Assembly (NCBI GenBank): GCA_911728435.2
Contig: OU452204.1
Location: 20,124,430 to 20,188,429 of the forward strand
Reading direction: 5' to 3'
DNA length: 64,000 bases
From: Apoderus coryli
Lineage: Eukaryota; Arthropoda; Insecta; Coleoptera; Attelabidae
The notes under the pieces are model-generated. The model was not told the DNA's origin and ran no database searches. It saw nothing but the letters and a program-made list of their open reading frames with translations. Positions 21,990 to 32,959 of this stretch are shown piece after piece. Positions within the stretch are counted from its first letter, which is position 1; every line of letters starts with the position of its first letter. The position numbers and the translations under genes were made by a program.

Positions 21990-22560
21990 ATAGCTTTGAT
22001 AGAATATAACCTATGAAATTGCATCATAAAAAACTTGCTGGAAGTGGTTCGGTTGTTCGTCATAATATTTATGAATTAGGTTTTTTTATGATTTTATTTA
22101 TGAAATGTGATGGATAATTATTTTTTATAAATATTTCTTCAGCCTTTCTTATACATTCCTCCCTGATTCAAACTATTTTATTACACGTGTAAATACAAGA
22201 CGATTTATAGGTTTTGATCAAAACTTATTTAGTTGAGAACGTCTCGACATTTTTTCAATTTTACCCAATTAATTTTTGGTGGCATAGCATTCATCTTAAA
22301 ATTTGCAGGAAATCCAGGACTAGTCTTAACTACCTTCGTTAGGAAAGCGTCTCATCTCTTATATTGATACATCTTGTATTAAAAAAACAACAACAAACAT
22401 CTCGATCACAATATATACAAAAATCATTCGAAAGATATTAATGTGAAATAATTATAATTATTTTTGCATAACAAGAATATTATATATTATTAAACATTTT
22501 GGACTTTAATAATAATTTATGGCTTCCGATTATGAAAGTTCTTACAGCAACAGCTGTGAC
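21990..22560. other. Spacer without recognised genes
   Basis: AT-rich sequence upstream of the 22652-23912 gene; nothing supportable was seen apart from the promoter listed separately. Confidence 0.45.
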
Positions 22561-22570
22561 TTGAAGATAC

Positions 22571-22610
22571 TATAAAAAGTTTGTTTTAATAGGAATCTAT
22601 AGACAGTTTT
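22571..22610 (+). promoter_or_regulatory. Core promoter of the 22652-23912 gene
   Basis: TATAAAAAG at 22571-22579, with an initiator-like ACAGTTTT at 22603-22610 about 32 nt downstream. The start codon is at 22652. Confidence 0.7.
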
Positions 22611-22651
22611 CGATTAAAGTTACAAACAAGAACATCTTATTCAGAATCAAA

Positions 22652-23912
22652 ATGTTGAAACTAGTAAGTAAAGTTATTATTCAAAATTAGTTCAGTAACC
22701 AATTACATTACATCATTAGAATTAATTAATTGCTAAATTAATTTGTATTTATTAATCAATATATATGATTTGTCCATCAAAGTAGTCCCCGCGCCTTTTG
22801 ATTTGGCTCTTCCAGTGATGCGGTCTTTATCTGTTAATCGTAACAACATTCTTTTCTGGGTATTTTCAGTTTTGGGAGTAGCATAAAGTCGCAGGGGGCA
22901 AAGTCTGGTGACTGAAGCATGATTACGGTTTTATTTTTGGCCAACAAATCACGAACAAGTAACATCAAGTTTTCTATTATTTTTAGAAAATGTAATTTTA
23001 AGTAATTATGAAAATAGTAAATTATTGACATTTTTTAAACACTATCAATAATTATAAAATAAATTTGTTTTCGTAAATATAAATGAAAAATATTGTAGAT
23101 GGGCAACGACTATGGTACTCTGACGAGCTCATAATAAGAGCGAAACGAATTCGTCAGTATCCGTCGACCCATGCCTCGGTCTGGTTCTACAGAATGAGAC
23201 TGAAGCCCTGCTAAATTAAACAAAATCCCTTGTGTAGGTAACACCAGTCAATTTGTCCGCTATGCCACGAAACTATTTTACACTATCAATAATTCTTACT
23301 TATAAGAGTCACCAAAATGTCATTAAAACGTGGTTGAAGCTCTTTCTTCAGTTTGAATTAAGTCAAAGCTTGAAAGCTTCTCATATTTACAAGAAATCTC
23401 ATCCATGATGCTGGTATAGTGTTATGGCATCCAGCAGAAAATCAGACCTACTTGTTGGAAAATTTTCTCCCATTCTTGTACAGGCAAATTGCGTTGAAAA
23501 AGTCTCCACTGCAAGGCAAACCCTCTTTTTTTACCTGAGTTTTTAATACATTTTATTCAAATTCTCTAAATAAGCAAGTAAATTAATTTTTAAATATTAT
23601 TTCAGCATAAATAAAGTGATAGACTATGACGTAAATAATTATTTTAGTGAAGTAATTGTTAAAATTTATTTTCAGTTCGTATTCCTCGCTATCAGCGCTA
23701 TCGGGTACAGCGCTCCTGCACCTGGGCACTATAGGGGTCTCCCTCTAATCCACCACGAACCAATTGTTTACTCCACTGCTTATGACCACGGACCAGTTTT
23801 ACCATATTCACAATATGTTGCACCAATTGCTCATGAAGTCTATCCAGTGTATCATCCAGCTTACCATCACTATCCAGGTTATACACATTTGGAGCACCCG
23901 GTGATTTTTTAA
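22652..23912 (+). CDS. Small secreted His/Tyr/Pro-rich protein, two exons
   Basis: Exon 1 is 22652-22663 (MLKL, the only member with Leu at position 2), donor GTAAGTA. Exon 2 is 23676-23912 after TTTTCAG, ending TAA. The 82-residue product has a signal peptide to about Ser16 (FVFLAISAIGYS-APAP). The mature part is rich in His, Tyr and Pro (HHEPIVYSTAYDHGPVLPYS, YPVYHPAYHHYPGY). It keeps the SQYVAPI word that echoes the SYVAPS block of the SYVVV subfamily. AATAAA overlaps the stop (23912-23917). The 1012-bp intron contains a mariner fragment in the opposite direction. Role unknown; secreted, probably cuticle-associated by family resemblance. Confidence 0.82.
22765..22985 (-). mobile_element. 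mariner transposase C-terminal fragment
   Basis: Minus-strand reading gives LAKNKTVIMLQSPDFAPCDF and PKLKIPRKE, then WKSQIKRRGDYFDG, the end of a DD34D mariner transposase. The catalytic-region motif is altered (SPDF for SPDL) and stops intervene. Located in the intron of the 22652-23912 gene. Confidence 0.75.
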
Positions 23913-24408
23913 ATAAATGATGCACATATTTTATATTACTTTGGAGTGCAATCATTATAAGATGGTTAATTTGTAGTTAGTTCAATTTTAATAATTTTTA
24001 GAGAAACTTGTATATTTTTACGTTTAATTGTGAGGAATTATAGGCTAAAAATATCTAGATTTGTGTTTGATTAATTTTGACTTGACGCTGTATATAAGCA
24101 AAATTGCTGGCGCAAAAATTGCCAACCTAAGGGACTATTTTAGAGGATCTTTTCTCCACTGAGAGCAAAGATTTTAACCTGATAATATCTTATCATCATT
24201 TATACTAACCAATTTTGACATTTGCTAATGCAAAATGCTCGATAGCCTAGAAATCGATTCAGTAATAATTTGTGAGAGTTCTAAGACAGTAAGAAATGTT
24301 ACTAATATAATTTTTATTTTAATATTCACAACATTTTACTAAAAATACGTATTGAGCAAATCCAAATTCAGTTCCCAGTCGTTATTTATAATGGTTTATT
24401 AATAATAA

Positions 24409-26452
24409 TTAGTAGTAAGCCACTGGAGCAGCAAATCCAGCTGTGGCATAGCTGGCTACTGGAGCTGAGTATGCAAGAGGTCCAACTTGAGGTGATACTA
24501 CACCGTAGTATGTTGAAACGACTGGAGCACTGTACGTGGATAGTATTGCTCCTGGAGCTGCTGCAGCGATGGCCAAGATAGCGGCAAAGACAATGGCAAA
24601 CTGAAATATTAAAAAATCAATGAAGAAAATATTTTTTATGCTTTGTTTTAGGCATGAAATTATCATTCATCAAACTGTATTTTAGTGCGAATCCTTATAG
24701 CTTCAAAACTAGCTCGATCACGAGATAAAATGACGATAAAGTCTTAAAAATTATTTAAAATTCTTTGGATCCTAGAGCTCTGTCACGATATAAAATGGCC
24801 GCTCTTAAGCTGACCATACAGTTTGATTTATATGAACAGGTTCATTAAGATTACTTTGTTCAAAATGTTCACTAGATCAAACTGTAGCTCGTAGCCTTAA
24901 AAATAATCCAGTTTCTACAAAAAAAGTGCAATTAAGCTGTTGATTCAGTTTGGATTGTTCCAACACATTCATTAAGAGAAGAACTCCTAAACTTGAGTTT
25001 CAGCTGCTTCTGTTTAAGATTTGGTCAATAAGTTTAAAGTTGGCTTTAGAACCATAAAAGATGAACATCGCATCGTTCGGGATGTCCAGAGGAAAGGAAA
25101 TGTTCGACAAAATTAAAATAAAGTTTGAAATAGTTGAAGCCACCGGCACATGGCAAGGCACAGCGTTTTCTATTTTGAACGAGAAAATGGAGTAAAGAAA
25201 ACGCAGACAGATCTGTGGATAACACGTTGATACATTAGAAAAATCCAGAGACAAAGAAGCTGTGGGTTGTTGAAAGAAAATGGGCAGCTAAGAAAATGAG
25301 GACAATATTGGCTGATACAAAGCAATTCTTTGAGATGTACGGGATGTAATCCTCCCCAATTACTTGGAAACAGAAAAAATTCACCAGTATTGTACCAATT
25401 CACACTTGTGAAGTTTCTATAATGGACCTTAATCACAGGAGTTATTCCGATATTTGTTTTTGTTCATCAGGAACGTCGTGTGCCTTTGAGTAACCAGGTT
25501 AGTTGACCTCGTTTTGTTATCCAAAGAAAAAGAATGGAGTACCTGGAGTGTTTGGAGCATCTGTTACGGCTTTTACGATCTCATCGCACTAACGCAAACA
25601 AATGCCCACAACCAGTATGCATTGTGCGCATAACTTGACTTGAAATTGACTCTATTCATGATGAATTACCAAGCCAAACAAATTCAAAGCAACCGACAAC
25701 TTCGGCTGTAACCTACAGTGCAATTAACGTTCTCCGAAATATAAAGGTAAGTAGTAAGGTTTGCCAGCAGTTGAGAATAAATCGGACTATCTGCCGCGTT
25801 GCCAGATCTCAGGTATCATGGTTCTTATGTGTATATCTACTTTATATGAACATGAACAAAGCCATGTATGTTTAATTTGAACGAAGGACTAAAACCTTGA
25901 TTTGCAGCAGTAGTCTTGTTGAAATAAATTGTTACCGTAGTCATTATAAAGACGTCACGGAAATTTATGTCCAAAGTATATACAATTTTTAATTCAGGAA
26001 CATTATGTTGGTTTTCTAAGACCACATTTTTCAATATACAGGGTGCTTCATAAAGCAGCATATCAAAGTTATGGTTTTTTAAATGTTATGCCCCTACCTA
26101 AATTGAAAGCGTTTCGATTTATTTATTTATTTCAAAATGCAATGCAATACACCCGGTACAGTTTGGCCATAAAATTCCGTGGCGTCAGTGGTGACGCACC
26201 CTGTATAGGAAATATTGGATCATATTACTTTGCTCAATAAACAGAGTTCGACTCTCTACTGGAACTATTTGTTTTTTTTTTGGGTAAACGCAAAGAGCTC
26301 AAACATGAAGTAAATTCAATTATGATTTTGAGCCATAGGGTTTAGATTGACCTTCATAATAAAGGTATAATATACATATACAAAAATGTATTAATAATAA
26401 TTAAAAAAAACTGTGTAAATCTATCGTTCTGTATACTTACGAGTTTAAACAT
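24409..26452 (-). CDS. Small secreted Ala/Tyr/Pro-rich protein, two exons
   Basis: Exon 1 is 26441-26452 (MFKL, donor GTAAGTAT). Exon 2 is 24409-24600 after ATTTCAG. The product has 67 residues. The signal peptide FAIVFAAILAIAAA is nearly identical to that of the 531-2680 product (FAIAFAAILAIASA). The mature part is STYSAPVVSTYYG, PLAYSAPVASY, FAAPVAYY. AATAAA is at 24395-24400 (minus). The 1840-bp intron contains a small TIR element at 26035-26207. It is best seen as a shortened paralogue of the first gene in the window. Confidence 0.84.
26035..26207. mobile_element. MITE with 12-bp perfect terminal inverted repeats
   Basis: TATACAGGGTGC at 26035-26046 is exactly matched by GCACCCTGTATA at 26196-26207. 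The element is about 173 bp, with TA at the borders as expected for Tc1/mariner targets. The ends share TACAGGGTG with the intact mariner at 54331, suggesting mobilisation by that group. It lies in the intron of the 24409-26452 gene. Confidence 0.8.
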
Positions 26453-26512
26453 TTTGATGAGATTGCTGTTGACGATTTGGTTCAACTTATCCAACGTACT
26501 TAATTTTAGTTT

Positions 26513-26520
26513 CTTATATA
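26513..26520 (-). promoter_or_regulatory. TATA box of the 24409-26452 gene
   Basis: TATATAAG on the minus strand, about 60 nt before the start codon at 26452. The expected transcription start is near 26489; no clear TCAGT. Confidence 0.65.
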
Positions 26521-26539
26521 CTCTTAAATATTTGGCGTA

Positions 26540-28090
26540 TTACCATAATAACTAGTCTAACCAAGTGGCTTAGTTTAAGGCGGGCCATCAACATTTACAC
26601 AGACATTATCTAAGTCGCGACAAGGTCAAATAAAGCTTTTTGTGTTAATATTCTTCGTCATTAAATTATTAGTAATGTTATTCGTATTTATAATGTGGGG
26701 GTAAGTTTTCGATGAACCACCCTTGTATACTACAAAAGGGCTAATTGAGATCATTTTGAATGATATTTGATATTATAGGTAGTTAGATATTGAACAAAAT
26801 AAAATCACGATATAAAACAGTCATCTAAGTATCAAATTTTCTTCTGATATTTTATGACAAAGATTCAATGCCCTTTTCTATATTATTACGAAAATTGTAT
26901 CTACTTTTTTTCGGTATCAAAGCACTAATAAACTACATCATTTTGTATATTGTACAGGCGAGCCACTTATTCTCCCTACATTTGTAACCTAATCTTGAAT
27001 TAGCGGGAATTATTTACATTCAGAAAGAATATCCTATGGATATCCTTTCCAATATATGCATTTATATTTCCAAAAACTCATAAAACAAACATAATATTTT
27101 CGACTAAAAAGGCCCTTTTCTAGGTAGGTATCAATTCTTTTATCACATTGGAAAAGGCACCAGAGATGATAAATTTATTATTTTCAGATGTATAATATTC
27201 GTAATGGATAAGCACTTAAAACTTTGTCTAAAACACTTAAAACTAACTTTTATAAACATTTGATAACAATCCATTTAAAATAATAATATTCACAAAAATA
27301 TTATTAAAATATCATAAACTACCCAAATATATAAACAGGGTAAGACAATGTGTGTCTTTGTTTTATTACACATTTTTAACTCTCCATATCATATGTATAT
27401 TGAGCATAGGCAAGGGGTTAATTCCTAAACTTATCAGAAATATTGAATAATTGTTCATACATTGAAGTGAAGAATTCAAAATTATATAACAATCAAAGCC
27501 AAAACAAACTAACAAAGAGAAGCAAACACCTAACAATGGTACAGTTCAAATGACTTTTGTTATTCATCGTTGATCTCAAATAGAGTGTTACTAATAAGGG
27601 TGGCACTGTGCGGATTGCCTCTATGTCAAAGATGTGCCGACATATACACGTAGAGGTTATTAACTTCAGCCTATTATTACAGTCAAAAAGTGTATTTTTG
27701 TTTTCACTATACTAGCGTTTTTTTCAAGAAACACTGGTGATAAGATACTTAAGCTTAATAAATATGATTGAGATTTTTAGACTTTTTTTGCTTAATCCTA
27801 GCGATGTTTAAGGGGAGGCCCAAATTAGGCCATCTCAGAACCTAAACAAATATTTTGTAAATACTTATTAGAATTATAGTTAATTGGTATTGAATTTTTA
27901 AAATAACTAGCATTAGGAGAGGCAGAATTTCTAAATGAATTCAATGAAAACCAAATAACTCATTTTTCATAATTTTTTTATTAAAATGTATCAAAATTCC
28001 AAACACCAATTTGTCCCATTTTGTTAAAATCTCTTCATTGTTGTGTTAAAAAATAAATTTGCTTAAAAACTATCAGTCAATTGTCAACAT
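26540..28090. other. Spacer without recognised genes
   Basis: AT-rich intergenic DNA. A short stretch at 27370-27460 (GAGCATAGGCAAGGGGTTAA and neighbours) belongs to the repeat family at 21.3 and 37.9 kb. No genes seen. Confidence 0.45.
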
Positions 28091-28115
28091 GAAATTGGGG
28101 CCGTTCTCTCAACAT

Positions 28116-30642
28116 TTATATCGCATATACCAACGGTTGATTGTAATAGTAACCACCAGCATACGTTGAAGGCTGTAAGTATCCCAAATTGTTGTAAGCC
28201 ACGTTTTTGTAAGCGTAGGGTGATATGGCACTGTAGGCTAACGGTAAGGCAGCTGGAGCTTCATAGGTGATTGCGAGTGGATCTGGTTTTGGTGCGGCGA
28301 AGGCAGCGGCCAAAATGGCAAAGAAGGCAATCTGTAATAAGGATATTAATTTTTTAATATATTTAATAACCATTCCATATTTCCAAACATTCACATACTG
28401 TTAAAGATGTTGGCGACGTTTTATGTTACCACATGTACCCCTGAGAGGACTTTCTCGTCTCTGAAACCCCTCGAAACTTATTTAAGAAACTCCACAAGCC
28501 ACGAAAGACTGAACGTTTGGTTTTGAGGGATCTGGCCAACGCAAACCAGAGCAGTCTGTATACAATTATTGATTTGCAGAATTCTGTTATCGTCTTGCAT
28601 CAGTAAATACCACGTGAAGGTCAATCAAAAACGGCTGTGTTGTGAAAGACATGTGATTTTCAGTAACATAGTGGCTTCTCTTGGCGTACCGCAGACTGAT
28701 AAATAATATTCCAGATGGATTTGACTGTAGCACAAAAAACAGGTCCACAACAATACCTTTAGAGGATCGAAGAACATTTGTCAAAAGTCATAGAGGCAAT
28801 CAGGAAGCAAAACCGTCGCATAATTGTTCATCATGAGAAGAAAAATGTTGTAATAATGTCTCAATTTCCATATTCGCCTACGAATTCTTTTTGTGACCAA
28901 GCGGGAGAAAAATAATTCAAGAACTAGCTCGAACGTATGTAGAAATGTACAAACCATAAAGGTGAATAGTTTTAAAAACAATAAAATAGTTTGTTCTTGA
29001 CGATATCGTTTTCTATTGAGATTTTACAAAAACAAGATAAGCCTCGTATGTTAGGCGATCTTCATTATTGTCCGATTGATTAAACATGAGTTCAATATGG
29101 ATTCGGATTTTGAAGAAGAAATTGAAATTTTTGAAACAGCCTCAAAAGCAAGTAATGATGCTATGCCAATGAAAAATAAATGTGGTACGAAAAAGCTTAC
29201 CAAGCATCTGAAAATGTGTGCAAAACGAACAAAATAGTATATTGAGTACTTAGTAGAACGACTATGCGAGGCGCCAGCCGAGACCAGCAACCATAGTAGT
29301 GCACGATGTACAGATACTATTTTTCCTGAAATCATTAATAAGCCATTTGTTATATTTATATTATCAAATAGTTAAAAGCAGCTTCGCTAAGATTTACGAA
29401 TCTATATTTAACAAAAGACTAAGCAGTTATCTTGATAAAAATAAAATACTCGATGATAATCAGAACGGTTTCAGACCATCTAAATCAACAGAAACAGCAT
29501 GGGGACAGGCTATTGATTACATTCTCACTTGCCTTAACAATTCACAGGAATACCTTTTGCACCCCAAATAAGACTATTAATAGTACTCTTCTTTTAAAAC
29601 CTGATAAAAAATCCATAGCTAATATAACAAAACCAAGTTTTTGGGCCTTTATATTGATCAAAAATTAACATGGAGCGTTCACGTTGATCACGTTATTTCT
29701 AAATTAAGTAGTGTTCGATTCCTGATACATAACCTAAAAATTAGCGCAACTTTAGATGTTAATCAACTAGTATACTATGGTCCTCAGAATGGAGCAGATT
29801 TTTATAAAACAAAACAGATTATGAGAGCAATGATGAGTGTCATGAATTTTTTTTTTTAATTGAATATAATGACATTTCCATGTGTTTATATATTTTCAAT
29901 AATTATCTATACCAAACAATCCGAAGATCCTCGGAGAGAAATGTATTAACCAGATAGTCAAACTCAATCCTGATTTTGACATAAACATGCCTAGGACTCA
30001 TTTTAAGCAAAAGTTAAAAAAAAAGTATGTGTTTGTTGAAGAGAAACTTGTATATGTTTTTATTGTAGCAATCTGTATTGACGATGCCATAAAATTAATA
30101 TAGATTTTAAAAAATATAATAGGGTAGAATAACTCGAAAAGAAAAGTTAAAAAACAATGAATGATAACATAATTTAAAGTTTTATGTGCTATCAAAATTA
30201 TTTGATTAATTTTTTTAATTTTTTTTTAATTGTTTTTTAACTTTCCTTTTCGAGTTATTCTACCCTATCATATTTTTTAAAATCTATACAAATAGGAGAA
30301 GAGAAATAGTAGTTGATATGAGATTGTATATGTGTATCTGTATTTTATATTATGTAACATTTCATTATTATACTTGGGAACTTTGTTCTTTTCAGTTGTG
30401 CCCTGAGGATGACAATAAAGATTGTCGAAACGTTGGCTTAAAATACATTAGTTTCTTTTACAAAAGACCTAAAACCCATTATTTTCTCACTATAACAATA
30501 ATAGAGGTCGTAAAAATTGAAAATTGTTATTATTACTATATTTTATAAATCGCTCACATTAACGTTTTAGATACTTTTCTAACACTGATAAAATCATTCA
30601 TTAATAAAACAGCGAAAAAAATGCACTTACCAATTTGAACAT
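28116..30642 (-). CDS. Small secreted Ala/Tyr-rich protein, two exons
   Basis: Exon 1 is 30631-30642 (MFKL, donor GTAAGTGC). Exon 2 is 28116-28331 after TTATTACAG. The product has 75 residues: signal peptide IAFFAILAAAFA, then APKPDPLAITYEAP, LPLAYSAISPYAYKN and a Tyr/Gly/Asn-rich end (YAGGYYYNQPLVYAI). The KP/PDP start and AYSA words link it to the 531 and 3529 genes, while the end is distinct. The nearest AATAAA is 135 nt past the stop (27977-27982, minus). The 2299-bp intron is packed with hAT, LINE and hammerhead-type repeat fragments. Confidence 0.83.
28405..28595 (+). mobile_element. hAT transposase C-terminal fragment
   Basis: Plus strand reads LATFYVTTCTPERTFSSLKP, LETYLRNSTSHERLNVW, matching the hAT dimerisation motif (LP.T....ERSFS.LK..KTYLRN.....RL). 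A stop follows directly. Antisense to the host gene whose intron it occupies. Confidence 0.8.
29098..29238 (+). pseudogene. Short ORF resembling N-terminus of an insect recombinase-like mobile protein
   Basis: ATG at 29098 opens a 46-codon frame: an acidic start (MDSDFEEEIEIFETASKASN) followed by AMPMKNKCGTKKLTKHLK and a stop. The acidic-then-KASN-P-K-K pattern resembles N-termini of tyrosine-recombinase-like insect element proteins, but this is from memory of the style only and the rest is missing. Confidence 0.25.
29350..29860 (+). mobile_element. LINE reverse transcriptase remnant with internal deletion
   Basis: First part: FAKIYESIFNKRLSSYLD, DDNQNGFRPSKSTETA (RT fingers region). Motifs A to C are deleted. 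After a gap it resumes with GLYIDQKLTWSVHVDHVISK, KLSSVRFLIHNLK, similar to the FLGVTLDQKLTWAGHV block of the element at 34.9-36.6 kb. Non-functional. Confidence 0.7.
30099..30288. repeat. 60-bp inverted repeat with 70-bp spacer
   Basis: Arm 30099-30158 (containing AGGGTAGAATAACTCGAAAA) is mirrored as the reverse complement at 30229-30288, with one or two differences. The hammerhead-like motif at 30403-30434 lies 115 bp beyond the right arm. Probably a terminal part of a Penelope-type element. Confidence 0.7.
30403..30434 (+). ncRNA. Hammerhead-like ribozyme motif
   Basis: CTGAGGA (fits CTGANGA), one T, then GACAATAAAGATTGTC (perfect 6-bp helix II with AAAG loop), then GAAACGTT. Helix III would be the self-complementary ACGT, which could pair only between two copies or as a minimal stem. 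Same extra base before helix II as in the other copies. Confidence 0.58.
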
Positions 30643-30711
30643 GTTGAATTAGTGTTGAGTATATCAGGCTTGCTTGCAGCGAAATATGATTTTTCTGCTG
30701 AAACAGAAAAG

Positions 30712-30719
30712 TATTTATA
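30712..30719 (-). promoter_or_regulatory. TATA box of the 28116-30642 gene
   Basis: TATAAATA on the minus strand, 70 nt before the start codon. A TTTCAGCA word near 30690 is a possible initiator. Confidence 0.65.
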
Positions 30720-30994
30720 CTAGCGCTCGGCCTTTGTTTTCATCCAAGGGAGAATAAACTCGGCCTAACTTGAACTGCAAGAAAAAGGAAGTAATAATAA
30801 TTACTGTACAAAAATGATAAAAAAAATAAATAAATAGGCCGAGTAAAAACTTGATGGAACTCAATAACAGCAGAGCCTACCGCAACAAGGTAGATCTTAT
30901 AAGATTTTACGCAAAATATATCCATCGAGTGCATAAATATGAGGAGTAGGAATTTTAAGAAGTTTTTAAACCTGGGACTCTGATACCAATTGTT

Positions 30995-31743
30995 ACACCA
31001 GCCTAATTGCAGGCTCTCTGAATCTCTCGGGAAAAGTCCCACTATATTCCAAGCAGAGATCAACGCTATTAATCGTTGTACTCAAGAATGCCTGCAGAGA
31101 GGCTTCCCGGAACGGCAGATCAATATTATGTCACACAGTCAAGCTGCGTTAAAAGCACTGAGGTCTTACACCTTCACGTCAAAGCTAGCATGGGAATGCA
31201 AACAGACCCTAAAGCAACTGGCAACTCAGGGGAAAAAGATTACTCTGACATAGGTGCCAGGACATGAAGGCATAGAGGAGAACGCAGCGGCGGACCAACT
31301 TGCAAAAGAGGGCGCAAGCGCTCCGTTCTGCGGCCCAGAACCCATCTTTGGCCTTCCAAAAAGCCATATGATGGTAGACATTCGGAGATGGGAACTTAAG
31401 TTCTACTGGCCTAAGACAATCAAAAAGGTTTATCAAACCTTCCGAGGCCAACGCAGGGAAGCTTATCCAACTGGAGAGAAGCGACCTAAGGCGAATTACA
31501 GGCCTATTTACGGGACACCACCCAGTGAAGTACCATCTCAAAAAGATGGGCCTAACCGAGGACGACACTTGTTGGTTTTGCGAAGACGCAACAGAGACAA
31601 CAGAACACGTGCTCTGTGAAGGCATGGCACTTTTCTGCAAAAGGCTTGGAGGGGTGACCCTAACACCCGACGAGGCAAGGAATTTAGCCCCCAAAGAAAT
31701 CATCAACTTCATGAAAAGTGTGGGAGAGCTGGGCAATTCATAG
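30995..31743 (+). mobile_element. I-clade-like LINE RNase H and C-terminal fragment (second copy)
   Basis: Begins with LSESLGKSPTIFQAEINAIN, nearly identical to the copy at 5.05-6.24 kb. MSHSQAALKAL replaces MSDSQAALKAL, so a catalytic Asp is lost. A stop interrupts the TLT-VPGHEGIE block, and the frame shifts twice later. The final frame (31525-31743) holds YHLKKMGLTEDDTCWFCEDA and TTEHVLCE, the Cys-His motif that ends such ORFs, absent from the first copy. Dead element. Confidence 0.85.
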
Positions 31744-31759
31744 ATTAGAGTCATTCACA

Positions 31760-32440
31760 AAAGATCTTCTGCAGGTCGAAGTGAGGGGAGGCCAAAACGC
31801 CTAAACGACTCCGATCTACAATCTACACCAGCTAGTGATAGTGACAGCAGTAAATATGCGTGTCTGTTAGAGCAAGTCGTCTTACTATGTTGTCTCATAA
31901 GTTATTTTTTTCTCATTTGAAGGAAGGGACCGGGAAACATTGAACTTGTTGCTCCAGGTAACGTAGCGATTTTCATTTTGTTTTTAGGCTGTAGTATAAA
32001 AAAAGGACAACGACTTTTTTGGGGTAGTATTGTGGTAAAGCTCCCTTAATTTAGAGCTGTAGTTCAGAATAAGACTTTGCAGACGTGCTGTTAAACAGCA
32101 AGTCGAGTAGTAAAGTCCAAAACATGTGCCTTTTAAAAAAAAACACACAAAATCATTTTCTTTTTAATTGTAGCAAAATTATTTAAAAGGCAGTGTTTGG
32201 CAGCTTTTGCTGTTCAAAAGTAGAGGTGTCGCTTCATCCTTTACTATAGCCAAATGCTCAGTATTTTAATATACATAAAATATTTATGTAGTTTTTTATT
32301 TTATGTTCTTTCGTCGTGGATGGGTTATCCCACCAGCTATCAAATTTTTTCAAGAAAAAACATAATATTACCGTCTGTCACAAGGGAAACAATCTGTTAA
32401 CATAATATTTCTCAACATTAAAAACAAGAACACCAATAAA
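31760..32440. other. Spacer, possibly Penelope-like 5' sequence
   Basis: AT-rich DNA between the LINE tail and the GIY-YIG fragment. Some of it may be decayed Penelope-like reverse transcriptase, but I could not recognise RT motifs. Confidence 0.35.
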
Positions 32441-32449
32441 TAAAAAAAG

Positions 32450-32905
32450 TCACGTAATTTACGAAATCCGCTGTAAAGATTGTAATAATGTATACATTGG
32501 ACAAACATCTCAGTACCTGGAAAATCGAATAAAAAGCCATCAATATGACAAAAAAAATAAAACTGCCCTTACCAACCATGAAATTTCAGAAAATCATAAA
32601 TTCGATTACAAAAATGCAAAAATTTTGGCAACAGAAAAAAATCGGAAAAAAAGAGAGTACCTTGAAATGATATACATCCATAAAAATGATAACGCGGTGA
32701 ATGATAGGAAAGATTTAAACAATTTAAGCAAAATCTATACGTTTGTCCTCTGAATGAATGTGTTGTGCCCGGTCTAAATGTCTATATGTTTTAAAAAATA
32801 ATACAAATAATATAATTAGTAAATAGTAGTTGTTTTTAAAAATATGACGAATACAAAATTGTTGTGTTGAGTATTTTGAGAAAGACCAAACTATGGTCGA
32901 AACGT
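32450..32905 (+). mobile_element. Penelope-like element: GIY-YIG endonuclease fragment plus hammerhead end
   Basis: Open frame about 32459-32752 reads YEIRCKDCNNVYIGQTSQYL, NRIKSHQ, TNHEISENHKFDY, AKILATEKN, KKREYLEMIYIH: the C-terminal GIY-YIG-type endonuclease of Penelope-like retroelements (VYIGQT, the following Arg/His block, and the later Glu in a YLEM-type block are visible). A hammerhead-like motif lies 125 bp downstream at 32876. The reverse transcriptase is missing, so this is a 5'-truncated copy. Confidence 0.82.
32876..32905 (+). ncRNA. Hammerhead-like ribozyme motif downstream of Penelope-like endonuclease
   Basis: TTGAGAA (degenerate CTGANGA), one A, then GACCAAACTATGGTC (5-bp helix II, AACTA loop), then GAAACGTTA. 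It sits where Penelope-like elements are known to carry hammerheads, in the terminal repeat just past the ORF. The first base of the box is T instead of C, so activity is doubtful. Confidence 0.5.
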
Positions 32906-32959
32906 TAATAAATTGAACAAATTAAATTTGAATATATCTACCTATAACCAAAAATCAAG

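Noticed and set aside
25000..25436. Two minus-strand ORFs in the intron of the 24409-26452 gene
   Set aside because: No domain or mobile-element motif, and composition like the surrounding intron.
30318..30548. 76-codon ORF across the ribozyme-like motif
   Set aside because: No homology or signal peptide; the region is better explained as a non-coding repeat with a hairpin core.
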